From: an uncultured Flavihumibacter sp. | GTDB taxonomy: Bacteria; Bacteroidota; Bacteroidia; Chitinophagales; Chitinophagaceae | DNA length: 12,560 nucleotides | Assembly (NCBI GenBank): GCA_946481605.1 | Contig: CAMLPA010000050.1 | Coordinates: 1 to 12,560 of the forward strand | Direction of reading: 5' to 3' | Shown here: in pieces, positions 6,026 to 12,560 of the stretch | Layout: each line of letters starts with the position of its first letter | Position numbering within the stretch: the first letter of the stretch is position 1 | Notes under the pieces: generated by a model | What the model was told of the DNA's origin: nothing | What the model saw: only the letters and a program-made list of their open reading frames with translations | The model's database searches: none | Made by a program: the position numbers and the translations under genes

Positions 6026-9000
6026 ATGCGAAAAGTTAGAGGAGGTGTCGTGTCCCTAACATGCCTGTTTTTTCTGTTGGCATGTATTGATCCGCTGATG
6101 GCGCAAACGCGTAAGATCAGTGGTATTGTACAGGACGGCAAAACCAACGCCCCGCTGGAAGGGGCCACTATCCAGGTGAAAGGAACCGATGTAAGTACTA
6201 CTTCCTTATCAGGAGGGAACTTTTCCCTGAATGTTCCGGAAGGAAAAAATCAACTTGTAGTCTCTTATGTGGGGTTTAAAACCCAGACCTTCTCGCTGAA
6301 AGCGGGTGAAGCTACCATTACTGTAAAACTTGAAGACGCGGGCTCATCTCAGATGAGCGATGTGGTGGTGGTAGGTTACCAGAAACAATCCCTGCGTAAA
6401 ACAACCAGTGCCGTGCAACTGGTGTCCGGTAAAGAAATTGAAAACATGCCCGCGCCCAGTTTCGACCAGATGTTGCAGGGACGGGTTGCCGGTGTTAACA
6501 TTCAGAACTTTACCGGTGAACCAGGCGTGCGGAATACCTTTACCGTTCGTGGTAACACAACTATTGTTACAGACCTGAACAGTGGTGTGGATGAAGCCAG
6601 AACAATGAGTACGCCCTTGTACGTGATAGACGGAATTCCCATGTCTGTTACAGACCTGGAAGGAATTGGCAGTACAGGAACCAACTTCCTCGCCGGCATC
6701 AACACCAATGACATCGAAAGCGTGGTGGTGCAGAAAGACGCCGCGGCCACCGCTGTATGGGGCTCAAGGGGCGCCAACGGAGTGATCGTCATCAAAACAA
6801 AAAGGGGCCGTTCAGGTAAACCGCAACTGCGTTTTTCTTATTACACCGGTCTCACGCAGAAACCCAAATTGCTACCCACACTGGGTGGCGCGGATGAACG
6901 CCGGGCAAAACTGGCGCTGTTCAACGAATACGGGACTTTCGCCCAGCAGGCCAATATCCCGCAGATATTGAGTGATAGCCTTAATCCTTATTTCAACAAC
7001 GCTACCGACTGGCAGGAAATGTTCTATCAGAATGGTAACGTAAACAATGCCGACCTTAACCTTTCATCAGGCAACGACCAGGTGAACTACAGGCTCGGTG
7101 TCAACTTCTATGATGAAGCCGGTATCGTACGCAACACTGGTTTCAAACGCTTCTCCATACGCGGAAACTTCGATTTCAAGGTGAGCCCCAAACTGGATGT
7201 GAACCTGAATATTTCCGCTTCCCGCATGGATAGAAAAAGAGGATTGGGAAGAGGCAGGAACGATGTTTTGCCCATCAACCTCGGACAGATGCCCTCTTCC
7301 TTATACATGGTGTCGGAAGAACAGAAAGCCTTCTACTACGGACAGTTCGATGATATAAAAGATAAGAACCAGTCTGACCTGCTCTCCCTCTATCTCCAGG
7401 GCAACTATGATATCGCCAAAGGCTTTGAATACAGCTTCCAGGGCTCTGTTTCTAAAACAACCGACCGCCGGGACAGGTTCCAGCCTACCTATATCACGGG
7501 CGACCGTTCTTTCGCGGAAAGCAACAATGGTAATTTCGAATCTTATTACCTGGCCAACGTACTTACTTATTCCAAAACGTTTGGTGAAAAACACAACCTC
7601 GGACTGGTAGGTACCCAGAGTTTCCAGTTTGATACCCGCTCCGGAAGCACGGTAGGAGGGTATAATGTGCCCGACGACAACATCCAGGTGGTGTCAGGGA
7701 TTCCACAGCAGGACTTGTATGGCTCTTCCTATATTCAGAAAGCAGGACTGCTTTCAGCGATGGGACAGGTTTCCTACGATTATGACCAGAAGTATATCCT
7801 GAACTTGTCGTGGAGAGCGGACGCTTCGTCCAGGTTCGGCTCCAGTACCAAATGGGGGTATTTTCCCGCTGTATCTGCCGCCTATATTATTTCTGATGAA
7901 TCTTTCATGAAGAACGTGAGCTGGCTCGATATGCTCAAACTACGTGGCAGCTATGGTTTGTCTGGCACCATGCCCGACGATTTCTATGCGCCTTTCAACG
8001 TATGGAACCTTTCACAGGGAACTTACAACGGAACCGTGATGGCCACACCTTCTTTCACCAAGCCGATCACGCAGCCCGACCTTACCTGGAACAAATCGAA
8101 ACAAACGAATATTGGGGTTGATGTAGCACTGTTGCAGAACCGGATCAGTTTTTCACTGGATATCTACCGCAGGTACACTTCTAATCCCATCCTGCAGTTT
8201 CCTTTCCCCTTCTTCACAGGATATACCAGTGTAACCTACAATGCGCCGGTGAAGTTGCTGAACGAAGGTCTTGACCTCAGTTTTACCAGCAGGAACCTCA
8301 ACAAGAAGAGCGCCGTACAGTGGAACACGATTGTGAACCTCAACCTGAACGAGAACCGCATCGCTGAACTGCCCAACGGCAACAGGAGTTTCTTCCTCGA
8401 TTCTTACGGGTACAACCAATCGCTGGTATTCTCTGTGGGTGGACCTACCTATGGATGGGCGCAGATGCTATATAGAGGCGTGTACAACAGGCTCGACCAG
8501 ATACCTGTGAATCCTGTTACCGGACAAAAACTCTCCTACTTCAAAACCTATAACCCCGTATTGCCCGGTTACCCGATCTGGGTGGACGTAAACAAAGACT
8601 GGGATGTGTGGAGCGATGAAGACCGCGGGGAACAATATGGCGACCTGGTACCAACAGGAAATCCCAATCCCAAACTTACAGGCGGTTTCACCAATGAGTT
8701 CACGTACAAGAATTTTTACTTCAGCGTACTTTGTACGTTTACCCTTGGCCGTGATATCATCAACAACTTCGACGCGAACCAGTTCGCGAACGTATGGAAC
8801 TACAGTGGAAATACACTCGCTGATTTTGGCAACACCAGGCTGCCCGACCTCACCGGAAGGAATTACTGGACACCAACCGGCGCCGCGAAGGACCCCGCTT
8901 ATTCCGCCAATTTCCCCTCACTCTCCCCTTACGGCGGCCACTTCTACGAGTTTCTCCCTTTCTCCACCATGTGGAACGAAGACGGAAGCTACCTGAAGAT

Positions 9001-9214
9001 CAGGAACATCTCCATGGGGTACACGCTTCCACGGAGCTTTATTGACCGGCTTAAACTGAAGAACGCCAGGGTGTACAGCATCATCGATAACATTTACGCG
9101 TTCCAGCGCTCCAATGTTCCTGATGCCGAACTGGTGAGCCCGCAGGGTGAATACAGGGGCGGTGCATACCCGCTGCCACGGAAATACACACTTGGATTAG
9201 AAGTTACATTTTAA
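6026..9214 (+). CDS. SusC/RagA-type TonB-dependent outer-membrane receptor
   Basis: A 1062-residue importer subunit that, with its SusD partner as lid, brings oligosaccharides or similar nutrients across the outer membrane using TonB energy. Order of domains: signal peptide 1-26 (LMA-QT); carboxypeptidase-D regulatory-like domain about 29-102 (KISGIVQDGKTNAPLEGATI, YVGFKTQTF); TonB-box region about 111-118 (SDVVVVGY); plug domain about 125-260 with LQGRVAGVNIQ, PLYVIDGIPM and the SusC signature DIESVVVQKDAAATAVWGSRGANGVIVIKTKRG split across the plug end; then the beta-barrel to the C-terminal LGLEVTF. The loop between FTVRG and PLYVIDG is about a dozen residues longer than in many SusC proteins. 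An acidic VDVNKDWDVW/SDEDRG segment near residues 853-868, followed by TGNPNPKLTGGF, matches the usual late barrel region. The SusD gene follows after 20 nt. There is no anti-sigma-type N-terminal extension, which fits control by the LacI regulator rather than by a sigma/anti-sigma pair. Confidence 0.96.
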   Translation: MRKVRGGVVSLTCLFFLLACIDPLMAQTRKISGIVQDGKTNAPLEGATIQVKGTDVSTTSLSGGNFSLNVPEGKNQLVVSYVGFKTQTFSLKAGEATITVKLEDAGSSQMSDVVVVGYQKQSLRKTTSAVQLVSGKEIENMPAPSFDQMLQGRVAGVNIQNFTGEPGVRNTFTVRGNTTIVTDLNSGVDEARTMSTPLYVIDGIPMSVTDLEGIGSTGTNFLAGINTNDIESVVVQKDAAATAVWGSRGANGVIVIKTKRGRSGKPQLRFSYYTGLTQKPKLLPTLGGADERRAKLALFNEYGTFAQQANIPQILSDSLNPYFNNATDWQEMFYQNGNVNNADLNLSSGNDQVNYRLGVNFYDEAGIVRNTGFKRFSIRGNFDFKVSPKLDVNLNISASRMDRKRGLGRGRNDVLPINLGQMPSSLYMVSEEQKAFYYGQFDDIKDKNQSDLLSLYLQGNYDIAKGFEYSFQGSVSKTTDRRDRFQPTYITGDRSFAESNNGNFESYYLANVLTYSKTFGEKHNLGLVGTQSFQFDTRSGSTVGGYNVPDDNIQVVSGIPQQDLYGSSYIQKAGLLSAMGQVSYDYDQKYILNLSWRADASSRFGSSTKWGYFPAVSAAYIISDESFMKNVSWLDMLKLRGSYGLSGTMPDDFYAPFNVWNLSQGTYNGTVMATPSFTKPITQPDLTWNKSKQTNIGVDVALLQNRISFSLDIYRRYTSNPILQFPFPFFTGYTSVTYNAPVKLLNEGLDLSFTSRNLNKKSAVQWNTIVNLNLNENRIAELPNGNRSFFLDSYGYNQSLVFSVGGPTYGWAQMLYRGVYNRLDQIPVNPVTGQKLSYFKTYNPVLPGYPIWVDVNKDWDVWSDEDRGEQYGDLVPTGNPNPKLTGGFTNEFTYKNFYFSVLCTFTLGRDIINNFDANQFANVWNYSGNTLADFGNTRLPDLTGRNYWTPTGAAKDPAYSANFPSLSPYGGHFYEFLPFSTMWNEDGSYLKIRNISMGYTLPRSFIDRLKLKNARVYSIIDNIYAFQRSNVPDAELVSPQGEYRGGAYPLPRKYTLGLEVTF

Positions 9215-9234
9215 AAGTTCAAACCGAATTCAAT

Positions 9235-10713
9235 ATGAAACGGAACAATAAACTGAAATACCTTGCGGGAGCGCTGCTGCTGGGCACCTCACTCGTTTCC
9301 TGCAAGAAATACATTGACCTGGCACCGGAAGACGCCACTTACGACCAGGTATTCTGGAGTACAGGAGATAACGTGGATAAAGCCATTTCAGGCGCTTACG
9401 GATTAATCAGAACCGCTTTCAGGGATACCAGGTCCTATTTTACCCTCGGTGATTTGCCCGCAGATGAGTTTATCCTCGATGCAGGCACATTCTGGAATTA
9501 CCAGGATTTGCTCGCCACCAAACAATACCATTACAGCTACGCGCCTTACCTTGAGGACGCGCTGCACAACTGGACCCGCTTCTACGGCATCATCAACCAG
9601 TGTCACCTGATTGTAGAAAACGGTGAAAAAATTCCGGTAGCAAAGTACAAGGGCGGACAGGAACAGAAGAACGCGTTCGTAGGCGAAGGCCATTTCCTGC
9701 GCGCTTATATTTACTTCTACCTCACCAAAGTTTGGGGCGAACCCGTTATTACAAGGGAGTCACTCAAAAACCCTACAGATGTTCAGCCCATACCGCGTTC
9801 TACCGATCAGGAAGCGCTGGAGTACTGCATCAGCGATCTGAAAAAAGCGGCTGCTTTGCTGGATTTCAATAAAGGCACTGCCTCCGCCAGGATTCGTGCC
9901 GATAAAGGGGCCGCCTGGGCGATGCTGGCGCATGTATATGCATGGAAAAGAGATTTTGCCACCGCCAAACTCTATTGTGATAGTGTGATTGAAAGAGGCG
10001 GTTATACACTGGAGCCCATGGCCAGTTATGCGAACATCTGGAAAGGCACATCCGGAGAAAGTATTCTGGAACTGTTCATGAAATATGATGCCGCCAATCA
10101 ATCGGAATCAAGTGCAGGTTTCTTTGGAGATTTCCTCGCCGATCCGCTGATCCGCAACAAAGGCATCAATACCTCCTGGCGCGTAAACGAAGACCTCTTC
10201 AACCAGTTGTACGATCCTTCCGACCTCCGGGCGCAGCAGGTGTTCACCGCCGTTCTGGGAGAAAGCCTCCTCACCAAGTACGCCAACGTGAATTACTTCG
10301 ATCCCAACAGACCCAATACTTACGTGGTAGACAATAACCTGGTGTTGCTGCGCTTGTCCGACATCCACCTGCTGCGCGCAGAAGCCCTGTTTGAAGAAGG
10401 AAATTCTACCGCCGCGCTTTCCGATATGAATGTTATCCGCCAGCGTGCAGGCCTGGATCCGCTTACAGTACCCGCGGACCTTACAATCGATGAGATTTAT
10501 GATGAACGCGTGCGGGAATTGTATGGAGAAGGTCATGTTGCTTTCGACAAGATCAGAATGCTTATCACTAATCCCGATAAAAGAAGCGCGCTGCCTGAAC
10601 CATATACCACCGAAAGGGTGGATAAGAAAGGTTACAACTGGCCGCTCGCCATGCGAAAATTATTGCCGCAGAATGTACTGCTCACCCAAAACGAATGGTG
10701 GAAAAATCACTAA
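9235..10713 (+). CDS. SusD/RagB-type nutrient-binding lipoprotein
   Basis: A 492-residue surface lipoprotein that caps the SusC barrel and helps bind the substrate. The signal has a lipobox, TSLVSC, with C23 as the lipidated residue, followed by KKYIDLAPED, typical of SusD mature N-termini. The helical TPR-like scaffold is visible in FLRAYIYFYLTKVWGEPVI (about 159-177), AWAMLAHVYAWKRDFATAKLYC (split by position, about 228-249) and LSDIHLLRAEALFEEGN (about 374-390). The last is the conserved SusD segment, followed by ALSDMNVIRQRAGL. DERVRELYGEGHVAFDKIR (about 423-441) and the final WPLAMRKLLPQNVLLTQNEWW are also standard. Length is normal. It lies 20 nt after the SusC gene and 11 nt before the FAS1 gene, consistent with one transcript. 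The ligand is not predictable from sequence. Confidence 0.96.
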   Translation: MKRNNKLKYLAGALLLGTSLVSCKKYIDLAPEDATYDQVFWSTGDNVDKAISGAYGLIRTAFRDTRSYFTLGDLPADEFILDAGTFWNYQDLLATKQYHYSYAPYLEDALHNWTRFYGIINQCHLIVENGEKIPVAKYKGGQEQKNAFVGEGHFLRAYIYFYLTKVWGEPVITRESLKNPTDVQPIPRSTDQEALEYCISDLKKAAALLDFNKGTASARIRADKGAAWAMLAHVYAWKRDFATAKLYCDSVIERGGYTLEPMASYANIWKGTSGESILELFMKYDAANQSESSAGFFGDFLADPLIRNKGINTSWRVNEDLFNQLYDPSDLRAQQVFTAVLGESLLTKYANVNYFDPNRPNTYVVDNNLVLLRLSDIHLLRAEALFEEGNSTAALSDMNVIRQRAGLDPLTVPADLTIDEIYDERVRELYGEGHVAFDKIRMLITNPDKRSALPEPYTTERVDKKGYNWPLAMRKLLPQNVLLTQNEWWKNH

Positions 10714-10724
10714 AAGCGCTTAAA

Positions 10725-11408
10725 ATGAAATACACACCCATATTATTGCTGGTGCTTACCTTAGCCATAAGCGCCACCTCCTGCAAACGAGACGACTATT
10801 TCAGCGGCAAGGATACCCACAACGCGAAAGTGGAGATGTCCACCTACGATTTTCTGAAAGCCCATCCGCAGGGCTTGTTTGACACGTTACTGCTGCTGGT
10901 CGATAAAGCCGGACTCAAGGATAAAATCAACCAGAGCAACACTACTTTCTTCGCACCAACCGATTACGCGATCACCAATTACCTTAACAGGCGGGTATTA
11001 CAGGAACAGAATATTGATCCGTTCAGAAAATGGACCATTGATTCACTTATTAAGTATGAATTGCCCAAGTTCACGGATTCCATCAATGTGTACCTCGTGA
11101 ACCAACCCCTCAGCTTTGATAAACTCACGGAGAACGGGCTGGTAACACCCACCCTTAAAACAGGTGCCAACGCGGTTACTTCCTGGGAATTCACTAACGA
11201 TGCCAACCTGGGGTATAACCCAAACGTAGGTTCCTTCCCGCGCATCGTGTACTACGCGCTGTTGCTGAGAGACGTACCACCGCCAATAGTTTCAGCGGAA
11301 CTTACCGCTACCGATGCCAGAAGGGTGCGTGTACAAACGGCAGGCATCCAAACCAATACCGGAATGGTGCATGTGCTGAACAACGGACACACTTTATTCT
11401 TCAGATAG
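10725..11408 (+). CDS. FAS1 (fasciclin) domain lipoprotein
   Basis: A 227-residue lipoprotein. The ATG at 10725 is chosen over an in-frame ATG at 10695 because it gives a clean lipoprotein signal (MKYTPILLLVLTLAISATSC, C20) and does not overlap the SusD gene. After the Cys there is a charged KRDDYF linker. The FAS1-like fold runs from about residue 38: STYDFLKAHPQGLFDTLLLLVDKAGL, then the H1-type motif NTTFFAPTDYAITNYL (72-87). A final segment, GIQTNTGMVHVLNNGHTLFF (207-226), corresponds to the H2 region that in FAS1 domains reads like NGxxHxID. FAS1 domains mediate adhesion or protein-protein contact. In SusCD operons they occur as accessory surface lipoproteins of unproven role (recall). 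A part in binding the substrate or holding the complex together is inference. The next gene follows after 13 nt. Confidence 0.85.
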   Translation: MKYTPILLLVLTLAISATSCKRDDYFSGKDTHNAKVEMSTYDFLKAHPQGLFDTLLLLVDKAGLKDKINQSNTTFFAPTDYAITNYLNRRVLQEQNIDPFRKWTIDSLIKYELPKFTDSINVYLVNQPLSFDKLTENGLVTPTLKTGANAVTSWEFTNDANLGYNPNVGSFPRIVYYALLLRDVPPPIVSAELTATDARRVRVQTAGIQTNTGMVHVLNNGHTLFFR

Positions 11409-11421
11409 TAAAAACATTCGT

Positions 11422-12429
11422 ATGAAAATTCGCGCTATTCTAAATATATGTGTTATCGCAGCGGGTATTGCCGCCGCCTCTTCCTGTAAAAAACTACCCG
11501 ATGGGTTTTTAAGTCCGATTGTGCGGTACGAAGAGGATCCCATTATCATACAAAGGGGAAGGGTGAAAGTGAGTTCCGCATTGAATTTCGATGGTTCTTC
11601 CAAACCTGCTACCGTTAAGTTGCTGCATATCTATGATGCGAAGACCGGTGTTAATGTGGATGAAATCTTCAATAAAAAATACCCGTTGAAAGTATGGAAA
11701 GGATTGTACGATCCTAAAACGGATACCACCCTGGAACTGATTGCTGCCAAACAGGAAACGCAGGAATTGAGTCCGATTATCGTGAATCCTTTTTCGGGAC
11801 AACTCGAAGCCAACTTTACGACGATCAATTTACCCGTGGGCGAATACGAATTCGACCTTGAAATCACCAATGCCGCAGGCAGGAACGTGTACAACAAAAT
11901 CGGTCGCTTTAATATCGTGGATGCGAAACCGTACGAGGCGCATCCTGAAATAGGCACACCTTACAACAGGATGATTGTGGTGGGAAATGAAGCGCAAGGA
12001 ACAAATCTGCTGAACCCGATAGTTACCATTACCAGGGTGGCCGATGAACCCAATGTGGTGGCCGTGAAATTTGTAGATAAGAACGGGGTTGCTTTTAATC
12101 CTTCCGCTGGAGAAATTCAAAGAAGGCCTAATACGGGCAATAATCCCACGCCGCCCTTCCTGCAAACCCTTCAGGATTATTCGTTGAAAACAACGTTGTT
12201 CAACGACAGGATGGAGTTTTCTTATGGCGTTACGCCTTTTCCACTTGCTTCACTGGGCAATGGGTTTAATATCTATTATAGAATACCCACACAGTATTTT
12301 TCACACGATAACCAGGTAGCTTATCCCGATGGAAAATATTCCGCGAACCCGAGGTTCGTTTTCAGAGGATATGTGCCGGGTAAGTATGAAATCAATTTCA
12401 AATTTGTGGACCTGGTCAGGAAGCCCTGA
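11422..12429 (+). CDS. DUF5007-like surface lipoprotein of SusCD operon
   Basis: A 335-residue protein with a lipoprotein signal (MKIRAILNICVIAAGIAAAS then SC, C22) followed by KKLPDGFLSPIVRYEEDPI. From memory this N-terminal pattern (LPxGFLS...RYEE.P..I.RGR) is like DUF5007 proteins of Bacteroidota. No search was possible. The rest looks like beta-sandwich material: RVKVSSALNFDGSSKPATVKLL split over strands, PVGEYEFDLEITNAAG, and a C-terminal YVPGKYEINFKFVDLVRKP. No enzyme motif is visible. It is the last gene of the SusC-SusD-FAS1 series and ends just before a strong terminator. This position is often filled by surface glycan-binding lipoproteins, so a ligand-binding role is possible but inferred. 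Confidence 0.75.
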   Translation: MKIRAILNICVIAAGIAAASSCKKLPDGFLSPIVRYEEDPIIIQRGRVKVSSALNFDGSSKPATVKLLHIYDAKTGVNVDEIFNKKYPLKVWKGLYDPKTDTTLELIAAKQETQELSPIIVNPFSGQLEANFTTINLPVGEYEFDLEITNAAGRNVYNKIGRFNIVDAKPYEAHPEIGTPYNRMIVVGNEAQGTNLLNPIVTITRVADEPNVVAVKFVDKNGVAFNPSAGEIQRRPNTGNNPTPPFLQTLQDYSLKTTLFNDRMEFSYGVTPFPLASLGNGFNIYYRIPTQYFSHDNQVAYPDGKYSANPRFVFRGYVPGKYEINFKFVDLVRKP

Positions 12430-12444
12430 GCATCAGGCATAGCG

Positions 12445-12484
12445 AACGGAGGTGGTTTTCCCTGACCACCTCCGTTTTATTTTA
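12445..12484 (+). terminator. Intrinsic terminator of the SusCD operon
   Basis: AACGGAGGTGGT (12445-12456) pairs perfectly with ACCACCTCCGTT (12465-12476) across an 8-nt loop and is followed by TTATTTTA. The 12-bp GC-rich stem with a T-rich tail, 15 nt after the last stop codon, is a strong rho-independent terminator. On the opposite strand the stem is followed by CGCT rather than a T-run, so it should work mainly for the plus-strand operon. Confidence 0.9.
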
Positions 12485-12560
12485 CATACTCCCCACCCAT
12501 TCCCGGAACTGCGCCGCGTTCTCCTGGCTTACCGTAATCTCTTCGTGTGAAGGAAGTGTA
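12482..12560 (-). CDS. C-terminal end of an unidentified minus-strand gene
   Basis: Reading the minus strand from the right edge, one frame stays open for 25 codons and ends with TAA at 12482-12484. The last residues are EITVSQENAAQFREWVGSM. The gene converges on the SusCD operon, with its stop codon in the T-tail of the operon terminator. The ending has a faint look of a LytTR-type DNA-binding domain tail (a VS.....F..W pattern), but the fragment is too short to name. It could also be chance open frame, although its fit directly after the terminator favours a real gene. Confidence 0.5.
   Translation of the reverse strand, partial: TLPSHEEITVSQENAAQFREWVGSM

Noticed and set aside
6102..6109. 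CGCAAACG inside the SusC signal-peptide codons
   Set aside because: It matches the operator core but arises from the codons for the MAQTR cleavage-site region and lacks the NTTG second half.
8604..8996. A 130-codon plus-strand frame inside the SusC gene
   Set aside because: Out-of-frame shadow, low complexity and rich in Ser/Thr/Pro, fully within conserved SusC barrel sequence.
10108..10536. A 142-codon minus-strand frame inside the SusD gene
   Set aside because: It lies opposite conserved SusD sequence and has no recognisable features.
10695..10724. Upstream in-frame ATG giving a 10-residue N-terminal extension of the FAS1 lipoprotein
   Set aside because: It would overlap the SusD gene end and bury the lipoprotein signal behind a charged extension. 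The ATG at 10725 gives a normal lipobox at C20.

Overview
The window looks like chromosomal DNA of a Bacteroidota bacterium, most likely Chitinophagales/Chitinophagaceae. The main reasons are a RagA/SusC-type TonB-dependent receptor paired with a SusD-type lipoprotein, further lipoproteins with short lipobox signals ending in SCK, a TAnnTTTG-type -7 promoter motif, and roughly balanced base composition. No tRNA, rRNA, CRISPR array, transposase or phage gene was seen. The genus is an inference.

Left part (1-3209): the 3' end of a hotdog-fold (DUF4442-like) gene, a short spacer carrying a perfect 22-bp palindrome that resembles a dispersed REP-type repeat, a complete MBL-fold/beta-CASP protein (RNase/CPSF-like), and an outer-membrane porin of the phosphate-selective O/P type with its own Bacteroidota-style promoter. 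These look like ordinary housekeeping genes. The porin stop codon directly abuts the stop codon of the convergent LacI-type regulator.

Right part (3210-12476): a compact polysaccharide-utilisation-like locus. A LacI-family regulator (minus strand) is divergent from a secreted formylglycine-type sulfatase. Downstream on the plus strand lie a SusC-like receptor, a SusD-like substrate-binding lipoprotein, a FAS1 (fasciclin) lipoprotein and a DUF5007-like lipoprotein. The last four are spaced by 11-20 nt and end at a strong intrinsic terminator, so they are probably one operon. No glycoside hydrolase or polysaccharide lyase is visible, so the substrate cannot be named. A sulfated organic compound or glycan is the simplest guess.

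The most interesting signal is in the non-coding DNA. A LacI/PurR-like operator word, (C)GCAAACGNTTG, occurs once between the regulator and the sulfatase, and three more times within about 90 bp downstream of the sulfatase, ahead of the SusC gene. Two of those three copies face each other and form a 19-bp hairpin that also looks like the sulfatase terminator. The divergent spacer also contains TTTGCR half-site words spaced about 10, 11 or 22 bp apart. Together these suggest that the one LacI regulator controls itself, the sulfatase and the SusCD operon. At the far right the last 25 codons of an unidentified minus-strand gene enter the window.
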